This document shows, piece by piece, positions 1 through 6,526 of a DNA stretch of 8,450 bases. The notes beneath the pieces are model-generated. The model had not been told where the DNA came from. It was given only the letters and a program-made list of their open reading frames with translations, and made no database searches. The stretch is taken from contig JAGVOE010000076.1 in NCBI GenBank assembly GCA_020052895.1, positions 1 through 8,450 of the forward strand. Reading direction: 5' to 3'. Position numbers and translations under genes: made by a program. Source of the stretch: Candidatus Woesebacteria bacterium. Its GTDB lineage: Bacteria > Patescibacteriota > Microgenomatia > UBA1400 > MFAQ01. Each line of letters opens with the position of its first letter. The first letter of the stretch is position 1.

Positions 1-4
1 ATAA

Positions 5-13
5 TGGTAAAAT
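5..13 (+). promoter_or_regulatory. Extended -10 element for tRNA-Cys
   Basis: TGGTAAAAT fits the extended -10 pattern TGn-TATAAT, with hexamer TAAAAT at 8-13. A start about seven bases after the hexamer would fall near position 20, just before the mature 5' end at 27, as expected for a tRNA promoter. The -35 region lies outside the window, so it cannot be checked. Confidence 0.5.
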
Positions 14-26
14 AGTGCCTGAGTAT

Positions 27-98
27 GGCCGGATAGACAAGAGGAAAGTCGAGAGTCTGCAAAACTCTTATGCGAGGGTTCGATTCCCTCTCCGGCCT
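27..98 (+). tRNA. tRNA-Cys (anticodon GCA)
   Basis: A full cloverleaf can be folded by eye. The acceptor stem pairs 27-33 with 91-97 over seven perfect pairs. The D stem pairs GAC 36-38 with GTC 48-50 and its loop contains GG at 43-44. The anticodon stem pairs 52-56 with 64-68, with loop CTGCAAA and anticodon GCA at 59-61. There is a five-base variable region at 69-73, and the T stem pairs 74-78 with 86-90 around the loop TTCGATT. The discriminator base at 98 is T (U73), a known identity element for cysteine tRNAs, which supports the call. The 3' CCA is not encoded (the next bases are CAA), so it must be added by a CCA-adding enzyme. The gene converges with the KilA-N gene only eight bases away. 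Confidence 0.96.
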
Positions 99-106
99 CA
101 AACTTG

Positions 107-967
107 TTAATTTAGCAATTTTTTATCGAAATCTAGCCTTTTTTCTGGTTCATTTAATCCTGGAATAGAACCTAGTGCTTCTAATTGCCTGACTGCTTCA
201 GAGGTCATAATGGCGAACCTTTGTTCTTTATCAATTCCATTACTAATTAACATAGAATTGATGCTTTCAAGATTTGCGAGTACTGTCAATTGCTCTATGT
301 TGGCGTAATCTCTAATGTTTTCACCTTTTTTAGCCAGTTTTGAGTTTGTTCGTCGCCATTCTAGGGCAGTGATTCCAAAAACCGCCAGATTAACAATATC
401 AGCTTCTTCAGCGTATAAGTAGTTCCTCTTATCAAGAGATTCCTTATAAAAGGGAATCAGAATATTCTTCACAGCTGAAGTCTGTAATCGATAGTTTACT
501 TTGCTTAAAAATCTATGATAGTCCCAATGGGCATTTTTTTCGCTTTGAATCTTGAATTTCTGGAACTCTTTGATTATTAGAAATTTGAACTCTGGGCTAA
601 TCCATGTCGCAAATTCGAACGCTATATCAGTATGAGCATATGTTCCACCATATCGACCTGCTCTAGCACTAATACCCTTAGCTCCAGTGAGCTCAACCCA
701 CTGTTTGGCTGAAATAACAAAACGGTTCGATCCCGCTTGACTTTTAATTCCGTCGAATTCGACGGAATTAAAAAGAGGGTTGTTTAACTTTTCCCAAACC
801 CCTAGATACTCAATGGTATTTTTTTTCCTTAGCCAACTTTCGATTAACGCACTACCACCGATGTTGCGGACCATATCTGTTAAGCAAATATAATCGCCGT
901 ATTCAAATGGAACAATATTGATCTTGGAGTCGAAGACTATCAGGTGTTTTGGATGTTTCTTAGGCAT
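107..967 (-). CDS. KilA-N domain DNA-binding protein
   Basis: This 286-residue protein carries a recognisable KilA-N domain at about residues 25-138: YICLTDMVR near 26-34, ESWLRKKNTIEYLGVWE near 43-59, GISARAGRYGGTYAH near 98-112, then IAFEFATWISPEFK. KilA-N is a DNA-binding fold found in phages, large DNA viruses, plasmids and stand-alone bacterial genes. The C-terminal half (about 145-286) is mainly helical and I do not recognise it; it may mediate oligomerisation. The ATG at 967 has a weak AGGA ribosome site six bases upstream. The gene is visibly more AT-rich than its neighbours and ends eight bases from the tRNA-Cys 3' end, which suggests horizontal acquisition. It could be a phage anti-repressor-like remnant or a transcription factor. 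The target is unknown. The domain call is firm, the role is not. Confidence 0.85.
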   Translation of the reverse strand: MPKKHPKHLIVFDSKINIVPFEYGDYICLTDMVRNIGGSALIESWLRKKNTIEYLGVWEKLNNPLFNSVEFDGIKSQAGSNRFVISAKQWVELTGAKGISARAGRYGGTYAHTDIAFEFATWISPEFKFLIIKEFQKFKIQSEKNAHWDYHRFLSKVNYRLQTSAVKNILIPFYKESLDKRNYLYAEEADIVNLAVFGITALEWRRTNSKLAKKGENIRDYANIEQLTVLANLESINSMLISNGIDKEQRFAIMTSEAVRQLEALGSIPGLNEPEKRLDFDKKLLN

Positions 968-972
968 TGTAT

Positions 973-990
973 TCCTACTATATCAGAAAT
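973..990 (-). promoter_or_regulatory. Possible extended -10 for the KilA-N gene
   Basis: On the minus strand the sequence reads TGATATAGT and then AGGAATACA before the ATG at 967, which matches an extended -10 pattern (TGn-TATAGT). No convincing -35 is visible. The spacing would give an almost leaderless mRNA, which fits poorly with also using the AGGA ribosome site, so this is tentative. Confidence 0.3.
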
Positions 991-1021
991 AAGAAAAATA
1001 ATCCATACTGTCTGTCTAATA

Positions 1022-2113
1022 TTAATTTTCCAGGGCTTTGCCGACTTTGATGGTTTCTTCGATTAGACGATTGGCGTAGCCCCATTCGTTGTCGTACCAA
1101 GAAAGGACTTTGACCATGGTGCCATCGACGACGCGGGTCATTTTTAGATCGACCACGCTGGACTCGGAACGGCCAATGACATCGGAAGAGACCATGGCCT
1201 CATCGGTAACGGCTAAAATATTTTTATACCTTGGAGTATTGGCGGCATCGATAAAGATTTGATTTACTTCTTCTACTGAGGTGGATCTTTGGGTGATAAA
1301 GGTAAAGTCGGTGATAGAGCCAGTGATTACGGGCACGCGGAGGGCAATGCCATCAAAAAGACCTTTGAGCTCCGGTATGGCCTGGGTCGCGGCGATGGCG
1401 GCGCCGGTGCTCGTGGGAACAATATTGGCGGCAGCGGCCCGACCACGGCGGAGGTCTCGGTGGGAGTTATCCTGAAGGTTTTGATCGTCGGTGTAGCCGT
1501 GAACGGTCGTGAGCATAGCTTTGAGAATACCGAGCTTTTCATGAAGCAGGTCGGCTACAGGGGCGATACTATTGGTGGTACAAGAAGCATTACTAATGAC
1601 GGAAATGGTATTTACTTTGTCTTTGCCGATAACTTCCTGCTCGTTGACACCAAGCAGAGCGGTCGGAACACCTTCGCCCTTCGGAGGAGCGGAAAGAATG
1701 ACCATTTTGGCTCCGCCTTGGAGATGGAGAGTGGCTTTTTCCAGCGAAGTGAAAGCTCCGGTGCATTCGATAACGACTTCAGCTCCGTATTTTGCCCAGG
1801 GAATTTTGGCCGGATCTCGTTGAGCCAGAATGGGGATTTTTATAGCCCGTTTGGGGTGTTCGATGATGATGTAGCCCAGTAGAGGATTTTCATCGGTGAC
1901 TTGATCGGGCTTTTGAAGTTCCTCGGAGGTAATGGTGTAAGGCAGGGGGCCGTAGGCGGTATCGTACTTGAGGAGATAGGCCCAGCCGGAGACGTCTTGA
2001 GAGCCGGAAGTGTTGATAGCGCAAAGATTGGAGTCATCGAGGTGGCTAGCTAGCCAGACACGGGTGGCTGAGCGGCCAATGCGGCCAAAACCGTTGATAC
2101 CAAAGTTTGTCAT
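1022..2113 (-). CDS. gap: Type I glyceraldehyde-3-phosphate dehydrogenase
   Basis: The enzyme interconverts glyceraldehyde 3-phosphate and 1,3-bisphosphoglycerate in the cytosol. With this start it has 363 residues. Visible motifs are the Rossmann loop GFGRIGR (residues 8-14), LLKYDTAYG, ECTGAFT, the catalytic SNASCTTN (Cys178), TTVHGYTDD with the base His205, HRDLRRGRAAAANIVPTSTGAA, and the C-terminal SWYDNEWGYANR. I chose the second ATG because the family normally begins two to four residues before the INGFGRIGR strand; the in-frame ATG at 2128 would add five residues. Two features are odd. The position normally held by the NAD-selecting Asp (IND) is Thr (INTSG), as in NADP-using members. 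The usual short strand region before LAQRDP is enlarged by about 20 residues. It lies 72 bases downstream of pgk on the same strand, so the two are probably co-transcribed. Confidence 0.95.
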   Translation of the reverse strand: MTNFGINGFGRIGRSATRVWLASHLDDSNLCAINTSGSQDVSGWAYLLKYDTAYGPLPYTITSEELQKPDQVTDENPLLGYIIIEHPKRAIKIPILAQRDPAKIPWAKYGAEVVIECTGAFTSLEKATLHLQGGAKMVILSAPPKGEGVPTALLGVNEQEVIGKDKVNTISVISNASCTTNSIAPVADLLHEKLGILKAMLTTVHGYTDDQNLQDNSHRDLRRGRAAAANIVPTSTGAAIAATQAIPELKGLFDGIALRVPVITGSITDFTFITQRSTSVEEVNQIFIDAANTPRYKNILAVTDEAMVSSDVIGRSESSVVDLKMTRVVDGTMVKVLSWYDNEWGYANRLIEETIKVGKALEN

Positions 2114-2151
2114 AGTTAAATTTAACATAAAGAAAATAGAGAAAACTTGTA

Positions 2152-2178
2152 TGGATTCCGGATCAAGTCCGGAATGAC
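2152..2178. repeat. Palindromic repeat between pgk and gap
   Basis: TGGATTCCGG...CCGGAATGAC forms a perfect 8-bp stem, ATTCCGGA (2155-2162) with TCCGGAAT (2168-2175), around the loop TCAAG. This resembles short palindromic repeats common in many bacterial genomes. Its outer edges (GGATT...AATGAC) share architecture with the GAGATTGC...GCAATGAC repeats elsewhere in this window. It would be transcribed within the pgk-gap intergenic RNA and lacks a following T-run, so it is not an obvious terminator. Confidence 0.7.
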
Positions 2179-2185
2179 AAGATGT

Positions 2186-3154
2186 TTAGAACTTATTTAG
2201 TGTTTTGAGGAGGGGGTGGGTGCCTGTAGCCAAGAACTCGAGCATGGCACCACCACCGGTACTGACAAAGCTAAAGTCGGAGTAAGCGAAGCCAAGGGTA
2301 GGGATGGCGTCTAGGGTATCTCCACCGCCTAGAATAGTCAGGGCCGAGGTAGTTTTGAGGGCTTGTAGGACAGCCTGAGTGGCTTTGGAGTGAACCTCGT
2401 CCTCGTAGTAACCAAGAGGGCCATTGAGGACGATGGTCCGAGCCTGGGAAATAACTTCCAGAAACAAATTGGTGGTATTCTGGTTAAGATCGAGCCCGTC
2501 GGAAGTAAGGTGCTCAGGAGAGGCGAGCTTGCCACCCAGCAAAGTACGATCAAACTTGGGCATAATGTCCTTTAGAAGCTCCAGTTTGTCCAGCTTGGCG
2601 CCTGAGGCTAAAAGGAGAGTGGGGTGGGCAGGGTTTTGGAGGACTTGATTGAGAGTGGCTATCTCCTTATCAAATTGGATGCCGGTATGGGTAGGCAGGA
2701 GTTCGGGAATGATTTGGAGACTGGTGGCAGGCCGGTAGTTGGCAAAAGCTTCATAGAGGTAAATCTCGGCACCTTGGGACAAAACTTCGGCGAATCCCCT
2801 GTCTAGCCTTTCTTCACGGGGGTCGAACCTTAAGTTCTCTATCAGAGCCAGGGGGGATTCCCTTGTCCAGCACTCCCCTGGAGAAAAACCCGAAGTAATA
2901 AATGAAATATCTTGATTTATCAGTCTTTTTAGCTCTTCTCGTACCGGAGCGAGGCTAAAGGAGGGATCCGCTCCTTCCGGACGACCCAGATGTCCTATTA
3001 CGCAGGTGCGGCGAGCGTTTTCGAGGCATAGTTTGAGGGTCGGCAAGAGAGCTTCGAGGCGGTAGGAGTTCCCCACTCTACCGTCCTTTATGGGGACATC
3101 CAAGTCGGCCCGGAGAAGGACATTTTTACCTATCAAATCGGTGGCTGTAAGCAT
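2186..3154 (-). CDS. pgk: Short divergent phosphoglycerate kinase
   Basis: The enzyme transfers phosphate from 1,3-bisphosphoglycerate to ADP. Motifs in order are RADLDVP (15-21; the family has RxDxNVP, so Asn is Asp here), YRLEALLPTL (31-40), HLGRPEG (55-61), IENLRFDPREE (105-115), EAFANYRPATS (135-145, replacing DAFGTAHRAHAS but keeping Arg141), GAKLDK (185-190), VLNGPLGYYE (242-251), GGGDT (276-280) and VSTGGGAMLEFL (297-308). At 322 residues it is well below the usual 390-415. The missing part lies mainly between GAKLDK and VLNGP, where the usual GGGMAYTF...LPVDVVVADKF...DIGPKT stretch is reduced to about 55 residues. Key ATP-site motifs remain, so it is probably functional, but this is inference. 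It heads the pgk-gap pair and is divergent from the M23 gene. Confidence 0.92.
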   Translation of the reverse strand: MLTATDLIGKNVLLRADLDVPIKDGRVGNSYRLEALLPTLKLCLENARRTCVIGHLGRPEGADPSFSLAPVREELKRLINQDISFITSGFSPGECWTRESPLALIENLRFDPREERLDRGFAEVLSQGAEIYLYEAFANYRPATSLQIIPELLPTHTGIQFDKEIATLNQVLQNPAHPTLLLASGAKLDKLELLKDIMPKFDRTLLGGKLASPEHLTSDGLDLNQNTTNLFLEVISQARTIVLNGPLGYYEDEVHSKATQAVLQALKTTSALTILGGGDTLDAIPTLGFAYSDFSFVSTGGGAMLEFLATGTHPLLKTLNKF

Positions 3155-3160
3155 AAATAG

Positions 3161-3166
3161 AGTATA
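3161..3166 (-). promoter_or_regulatory. Possible -10 of the pgk-gap promoter
   Basis: On the minus strand TATACT is followed by CTATTT and the pgk ATG at 3154. A start about seven bases after the hexamer would fall on or next to the ATG, implying a leaderless mRNA, which agrees with the absence of a Shine-Dalgarno. No good -35 is visible, so confidence is limited. Confidence 0.4.
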
Positions 3167-3173
3167 CCTCGAC

Positions 3174-3203
3174 TTGACTTTGAGGGGTTTGATATGGTAT
3201 GAT
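3174..3203 (+). promoter_or_regulatory. Promoter of the M23 peptidase gene
   Basis: TTGACT at 3174-3179, an 18-base spacer, and TATGAT at 3198-3203 preceded by TGG form a sigma70-like promoter with an extended -10 (TGGTATGAT). The predicted start is near 3210, giving a leader of about 54 bases before the chosen ATG. Confidence 0.72.
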
Positions 3204-3210
3204 ATCGTTC

Positions 3211-3233
3211 GCTTGAGTTTTCAAGCATTTTTT
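3211..3233 (+). promoter_or_regulatory. Terminator-like hairpin in the M23 leader
   Basis: GCTTGA (3211-3216) pairs perfectly with TCAAGC (3221-3226) around GTTT, followed by A and six T residues (3228-3233). It sits at the predicted 5' end of the M23 transcript, not after a gene. It could act as an attenuator or as a 5'-end stabilising hairpin. No + strand gene upstream would need a terminator here. Confidence 0.5.
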
Positions 3234-3242
3234 GTGCCTTAC

Positions 3243-3259
3243 GCGGGCTTTTCGCCCGC
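3243..3259 (+). promoter_or_regulatory. GC-rich hairpin just before the M23 start codon
   Basis: GCGGGC (3243-3248) pairs perfectly with GCCCGC (3254-3259) around TTTTC. The stem ends four bases before the ATG at 3264, inside the ribosome-binding footprint, where no Shine-Dalgarno is present. It may modulate translation or simply be another small palindromic repeat. Confidence 0.5.
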
Positions 3260-3263
3260 ACCT

Positions 3264-3869
3264 ATGATACAAATACAACCTAAAAGACGAACCTCGCACC
3301 CTATCTCCAAGTTCTTCAGGCCGATGTTCGAAAAGAAAAACATAAAGGCCACTTTTGGTGGTCTGATCTCCATGACCACACTGGCTTCGGGCATGTTTAT
3401 CTTGCCAGGAGAACAGTCGGCTCTGGCGATGGCTAATATTCAGCCGTTTGACCAGGAAGTGGTGATCGAAACCAAAAGAAGTCTGGTAAATGTCCTACCG
3501 GAAAATACCGGCGTATCTCAAGAGTTTCATTTTGGTCATCCGGGAATTGATATTACGGCTCCCCTGGGATCAAAGATTCACCCTCTAAAGGATGGCACAG
3601 TCGTTCTAATGAGCTTTACCAAGTGGGACTATGGCCGATCGGTAGTCATTGACCACGGAAACGGTCTTCAAACACGCTACGCCCACATGGGCAAGGTCTT
3701 TGTTGAAGAGGGCCAAAAGGTGACCACTGAGATGGCGCTAGGAGAAGTGGGTATTACCGGAAGGACGACCGGACCACATCTTCATCTGGAAGTAATGAAA
3801 AACGATCGGACAGTGAATCCTCGACCTTATCTGGATTTATCTAATGGTCGAATCGCTAAGGCTAAATAA
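3264..3869 (+). CDS. Secreted or anchored M23 (LytM-like) metallopeptidase
   Basis: M23 peptidases are zinc enzymes that cleave peptide cross-links in peptidoglycan. With this start the protein has 201 residues. There is a long basic N-terminus (KRR, KK), a hydrophobic segment at about 30-48, and possible signal-peptidase sites ending in ALA/AMA near 53-57; it could instead stay anchored. The catalytic domain (about 83-190) shows HPGID (ligands His92 and Asp96), YAHMG (His141) and PHLHLEV (His172, His174), matching the HxxxD and HxH signatures, so it looks active. The ATG at 3264 is preferred because upstream in-frame ATGs would lie inside pgk or in promoter DNA, and because a promoter is visible at 3174-3203. 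It is the only + strand protein gene here. No recognition domain (LysM, SH3) is present. Confidence 0.9.
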   Translation: MIQIQPKRRTSHPISKFFRPMFEKKNIKATFGGLISMTTLASGMFILPGEQSALAMANIQPFDQEVVIETKRSLVNVLPENTGVSQEFHFGHPGIDITAPLGSKIHPLKDGTVVLMSFTKWDYGRSVVIDHGNGLQTRYAHMGKVFVEEGQKVTTEMALGEVGITGRTTGPHLHLEVMKNDRTVNPRPYLDLSNGRIAKAK

Positions 3870-3970
3870 AGATTTCAACAGTTTGGTTAGTATTTTAGAT
3901 TGACTTATCAATCCTTTGTCTCGTGTGGAAAACGGGGTATTTTTGTGGATAATAGTTTGAGGTAATAAAA
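3870..3970. other. Intergenic stretch after the M23 gene
   Basis: This is an AT-rich convergent intergenic region between the M23 gene and the small membrane-protein gene. GATTGA (3898-3903) and TCAATC (3908-3913) form a perfect six-pair hairpin with a CTTA loop, followed by CTTTGT. It is a weak candidate terminator for the M23 gene, since there is no clean T-run. I see no gene in this stretch. Confidence 0.3.
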
Positions 3971-3988
3971 GCCCCCTATTTCAGGGGG
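3967..3988 (-). terminator. Terminator of the small membrane-protein gene
   Basis: On the minus strand CCCCCT-GAAAT-AGGGGG is a perfect six-pair stem followed by C and TTTTATT. It lies about ten bases after the stop codon of the gene ending at 3999. On the + strand the tail is TTGTTGG, so termination of the convergent M23 transcript would be weaker. Confidence 0.75.
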
Positions 3989-3998
3989 TTGTTGGTAT

Positions 3999-4277
3999 TT
4001 AGTCACCACCGTAGCGGTTTTGGTGCCATTTTAGAAAGGTGTTATACAAAAAGAGAATGAAGATCTCGGCGATAATGCTATAAAGCAGAATTTGCGGTAG
4101 CAAGACAGCTGTCCCCGTAATGATAAGGGAGAGAGCGAGAGCAACACAAATACCCGCGAAGGCATAGAGAGCTAAGGAAAATAGTTCGCGTTCGCGCTCA
4201 TGACGAAAAGCGCGTGCTTCCGGTGTTTCCGTGTCGTGGCCAAGCAATATATTCAATGCTCTGGAAAAGCGATTCAT
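3999..4277 (-). CDS. Small two-helix membrane protein, unknown function
   Basis: I do not recognise this 92-residue protein. The ATG at 4277 was chosen because AAAGGAGG sits seven bases upstream, an excellent ribosome site and the only strong one in the window; the longer frame from 4340 would start inside a terminator. Residues 1-30 are polar and charged with an amphipathic start (NRFSRALNILL) and a basic/acidic HERERE stretch. Two hydrophobic segments follow at about 33-55 and 58-81, separated only by a Pro-containing turn, then a short basic tail (KWHQNRYGGD). This suggests a hairpin membrane protein with both ends in the cytoplasm by the positive-inside rule. It has its own promoter and terminator, so it is a separate unit from groESL. 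A small phage-holin-like or regulatory protein is possible but unsupported. Confidence 0.8.
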   Translation of the reverse strand: MNRFSRALNILLGHDTETPEARAFRHERERELFSLALYAFAGICVALALSLIITGTAVLLPQILLYSIIAEIFILFLYNTFLKWHQNRYGGD

Positions 4278-4284
4278 GTTTCTT

Positions 4285-4292
4285 CCTCCTTT
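4285..4292 (-). promoter_or_regulatory. Strong Shine-Dalgarno of the small membrane protein
   Basis: AAAGGAGG on the minus strand lies seven bases before the ATG at 4277. It fixes the start and stands out because the other genes here have no comparable site. Confidence 0.85.
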
Positions 4293-4311
4293 AAGGTGCG
4301 AGCTGAGTGAT

Positions 4312-4320
4312 AGTATAACA
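4312..4320 (-). promoter_or_regulatory. Extended -10 of the small membrane-protein gene
   Basis: TGTTATACT on the minus strand matches the TGn-TATAAT extended -10. It lies between the groEL terminator and the Shine-Dalgarno, predicting a start near 4305 and a leader of about 28 bases. No good -35 is visible, which extended -10 promoters can tolerate. Confidence 0.6.
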
Positions 4321-4324
4321 CGGG

Positions 4325-4350
4325 ACAAAAAAGACCCCACACACGCGGGG
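4325..4350 (-). terminator. Terminator of the groES-groEL operon
   Basis: On the minus strand CCCCGC-GTGT-GTGGGG forms a six-pair stem (one G-U pair) followed by TC and six T residues. It lies about 100 bases downstream of the groEL stop. The opposite strand also has a T-run (CCTTTTCT), so it may act weakly in both directions. Confidence 0.8.
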
Positions 4351-4366
4351 CCTTTTCTGTACGATG

Positions 4367-4417
4367 TTTTGGTGGAGTGAGATTGCCACGACCCGCCGAG
4401 GCGGGTCTCGCAATGAC
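4367..4417. repeat. Palindromic repeat family A, copy 1
   Basis: It begins TTTTGGTGGAGTGAGATTGC and ends TCTCGCAATGAC. ATTGC (4382-4386) pairs with GCAAT (4410-4414), and inside is an 18-bp palindrome, GACCCGCC-GA-GGCGGGTC (4390-4407). Two further copies with the same ends but different centres lie at 8033-8092 and 8169-8221. This copy is intergenic, between groEL and its terminator. Confidence 0.8.
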
Positions 4418-4423
4418 AGAGCA

Positions 4424-4443
4424 GGGCGATTCATGAATCGCCC
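4424..4443. repeat. Perfect 20-bp palindrome after groEL
   Basis: GGGCGATTCATGAATCGCCC is a perfect palindrome followed by CTACGA. It lies six bases beyond the family A repeat and about ten bases from the groEL stop. It resembles a short dispersed repeat but occurs only once in this window. Confidence 0.75.
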
Positions 4444-4453
4444 CTACGAGGGA

Positions 4454-6392
<1,939 letters not shown>

Positions 6393-6418
6393 GTTTTTAT
6401 TGATGTTAATTTATATAG

Positions 6419-6434
6419 TCCCGCAATGGCGGGA
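6419..6434 (-). promoter_or_regulatory. Hairpin in the groES leader
   Basis: TCCCGC-CATT-GCGGGA on the minus strand is a perfect six-pair stem in the groES 5' leader, about 27 bases before the ATG. No T-run follows, so it is not a terminator. It may stabilise the leader or be a degenerate repeat. Confidence 0.5.
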
Positions 6435-6447
6435 GACACGATGCTTG

Positions 6448-6456
6448 AGTATACCA
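6448..6456 (-). promoter_or_regulatory. Proximal extended -10 upstream of groES
   Basis: TGGTATACT on the minus strand fits TGn-TATAAT, with a predicted start near 6441. The -35 is poor and would fall inside the CIRCE-like palindrome. It may be a second promoter also covered by the operator. Confidence 0.5.
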
Positions 6457-6459
6457 GAA

Positions 6460-6486
6460 ATAGCAGTCAAGATACTCGATTGCTAT
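6460..6486 (-). promoter_or_regulatory. Divergent CIRCE-like operator (HrcA site) of groESL
   Basis: Read on the + strand, the arms are ATAGCAGTC and GATTGCTAT, separated by exactly nine bases. The CIRCE consensus is TTAGCACTC-N9-GAGTGCTAA. Each arm matches seven of nine positions and the spacer length is exact. Palindromy extends outward to AAATAGCA...TGCTATTT (6458-6488). It overlaps the end of the distal -10 hexamer and the predicted start, the classic position for HrcA repression of groESL. No hrcA gene lies in the window. Confidence 0.6.
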
Positions 6487-6514
6487 TTTAGCGAATCGAG
6501 GAAAATTTTGTCAA
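6485..6514 (-). promoter_or_regulatory. Distal sigma70-like promoter of groESL
   Basis: TTGACA (6509-6514, minus strand) is a perfect -35. An 18-base spacer separates it from TAAAAT (6485-6490). The predicted start is near 6478, inside the CIRCE-like palindrome, giving a leader of about 86 bases. Confidence 0.72.
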
Positions 6515-6526
6515 GACCCTAGAGAA

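Noticed and set aside
74..1021. Integration of a mobile element at the tRNA-Cys 3' end with flanking att repeats
   Set aside because: I found no second copy of the tRNA 3' end beyond the KilA-N gene and no integrase, so an att-bounded element cannot be claimed.
1289..1882. Open frame of 197 codons on the + strand opposite gap
   Set aside because: It lies wholly antisense to a well-conserved GAPDH, has no recognisable domain, and its composition is what codon bias on the other strand produces.
2115..2126. 12-bp palindrome GTTAAATTTAAC at the gap start region as an operator
   Set aside because: It is pure AT-rich sequence overlapping alternative start codons within an operon. A palindrome of this kind is easily expected by chance.
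3090..3263. Upstream extension of the M23 protein by 58 residues
   Set aside because: It would overlap the start of pgk and include the promoter and leader hairpins. The ATG at 3264 gives a sensible basic region plus signal sequence.
4278..4340. Longer start (113 residues) for the small membrane protein
   Set aside because: It would begin inside the groEL terminator and upstream of the Shine-Dalgarno. The strong AAAGGAGG points to the ATG at 4277.
4367..4444. CRISPR array
   Set aside because: The palindromes differ in centre and are not regularly spaced with unique spacers, and no cas gene is present.
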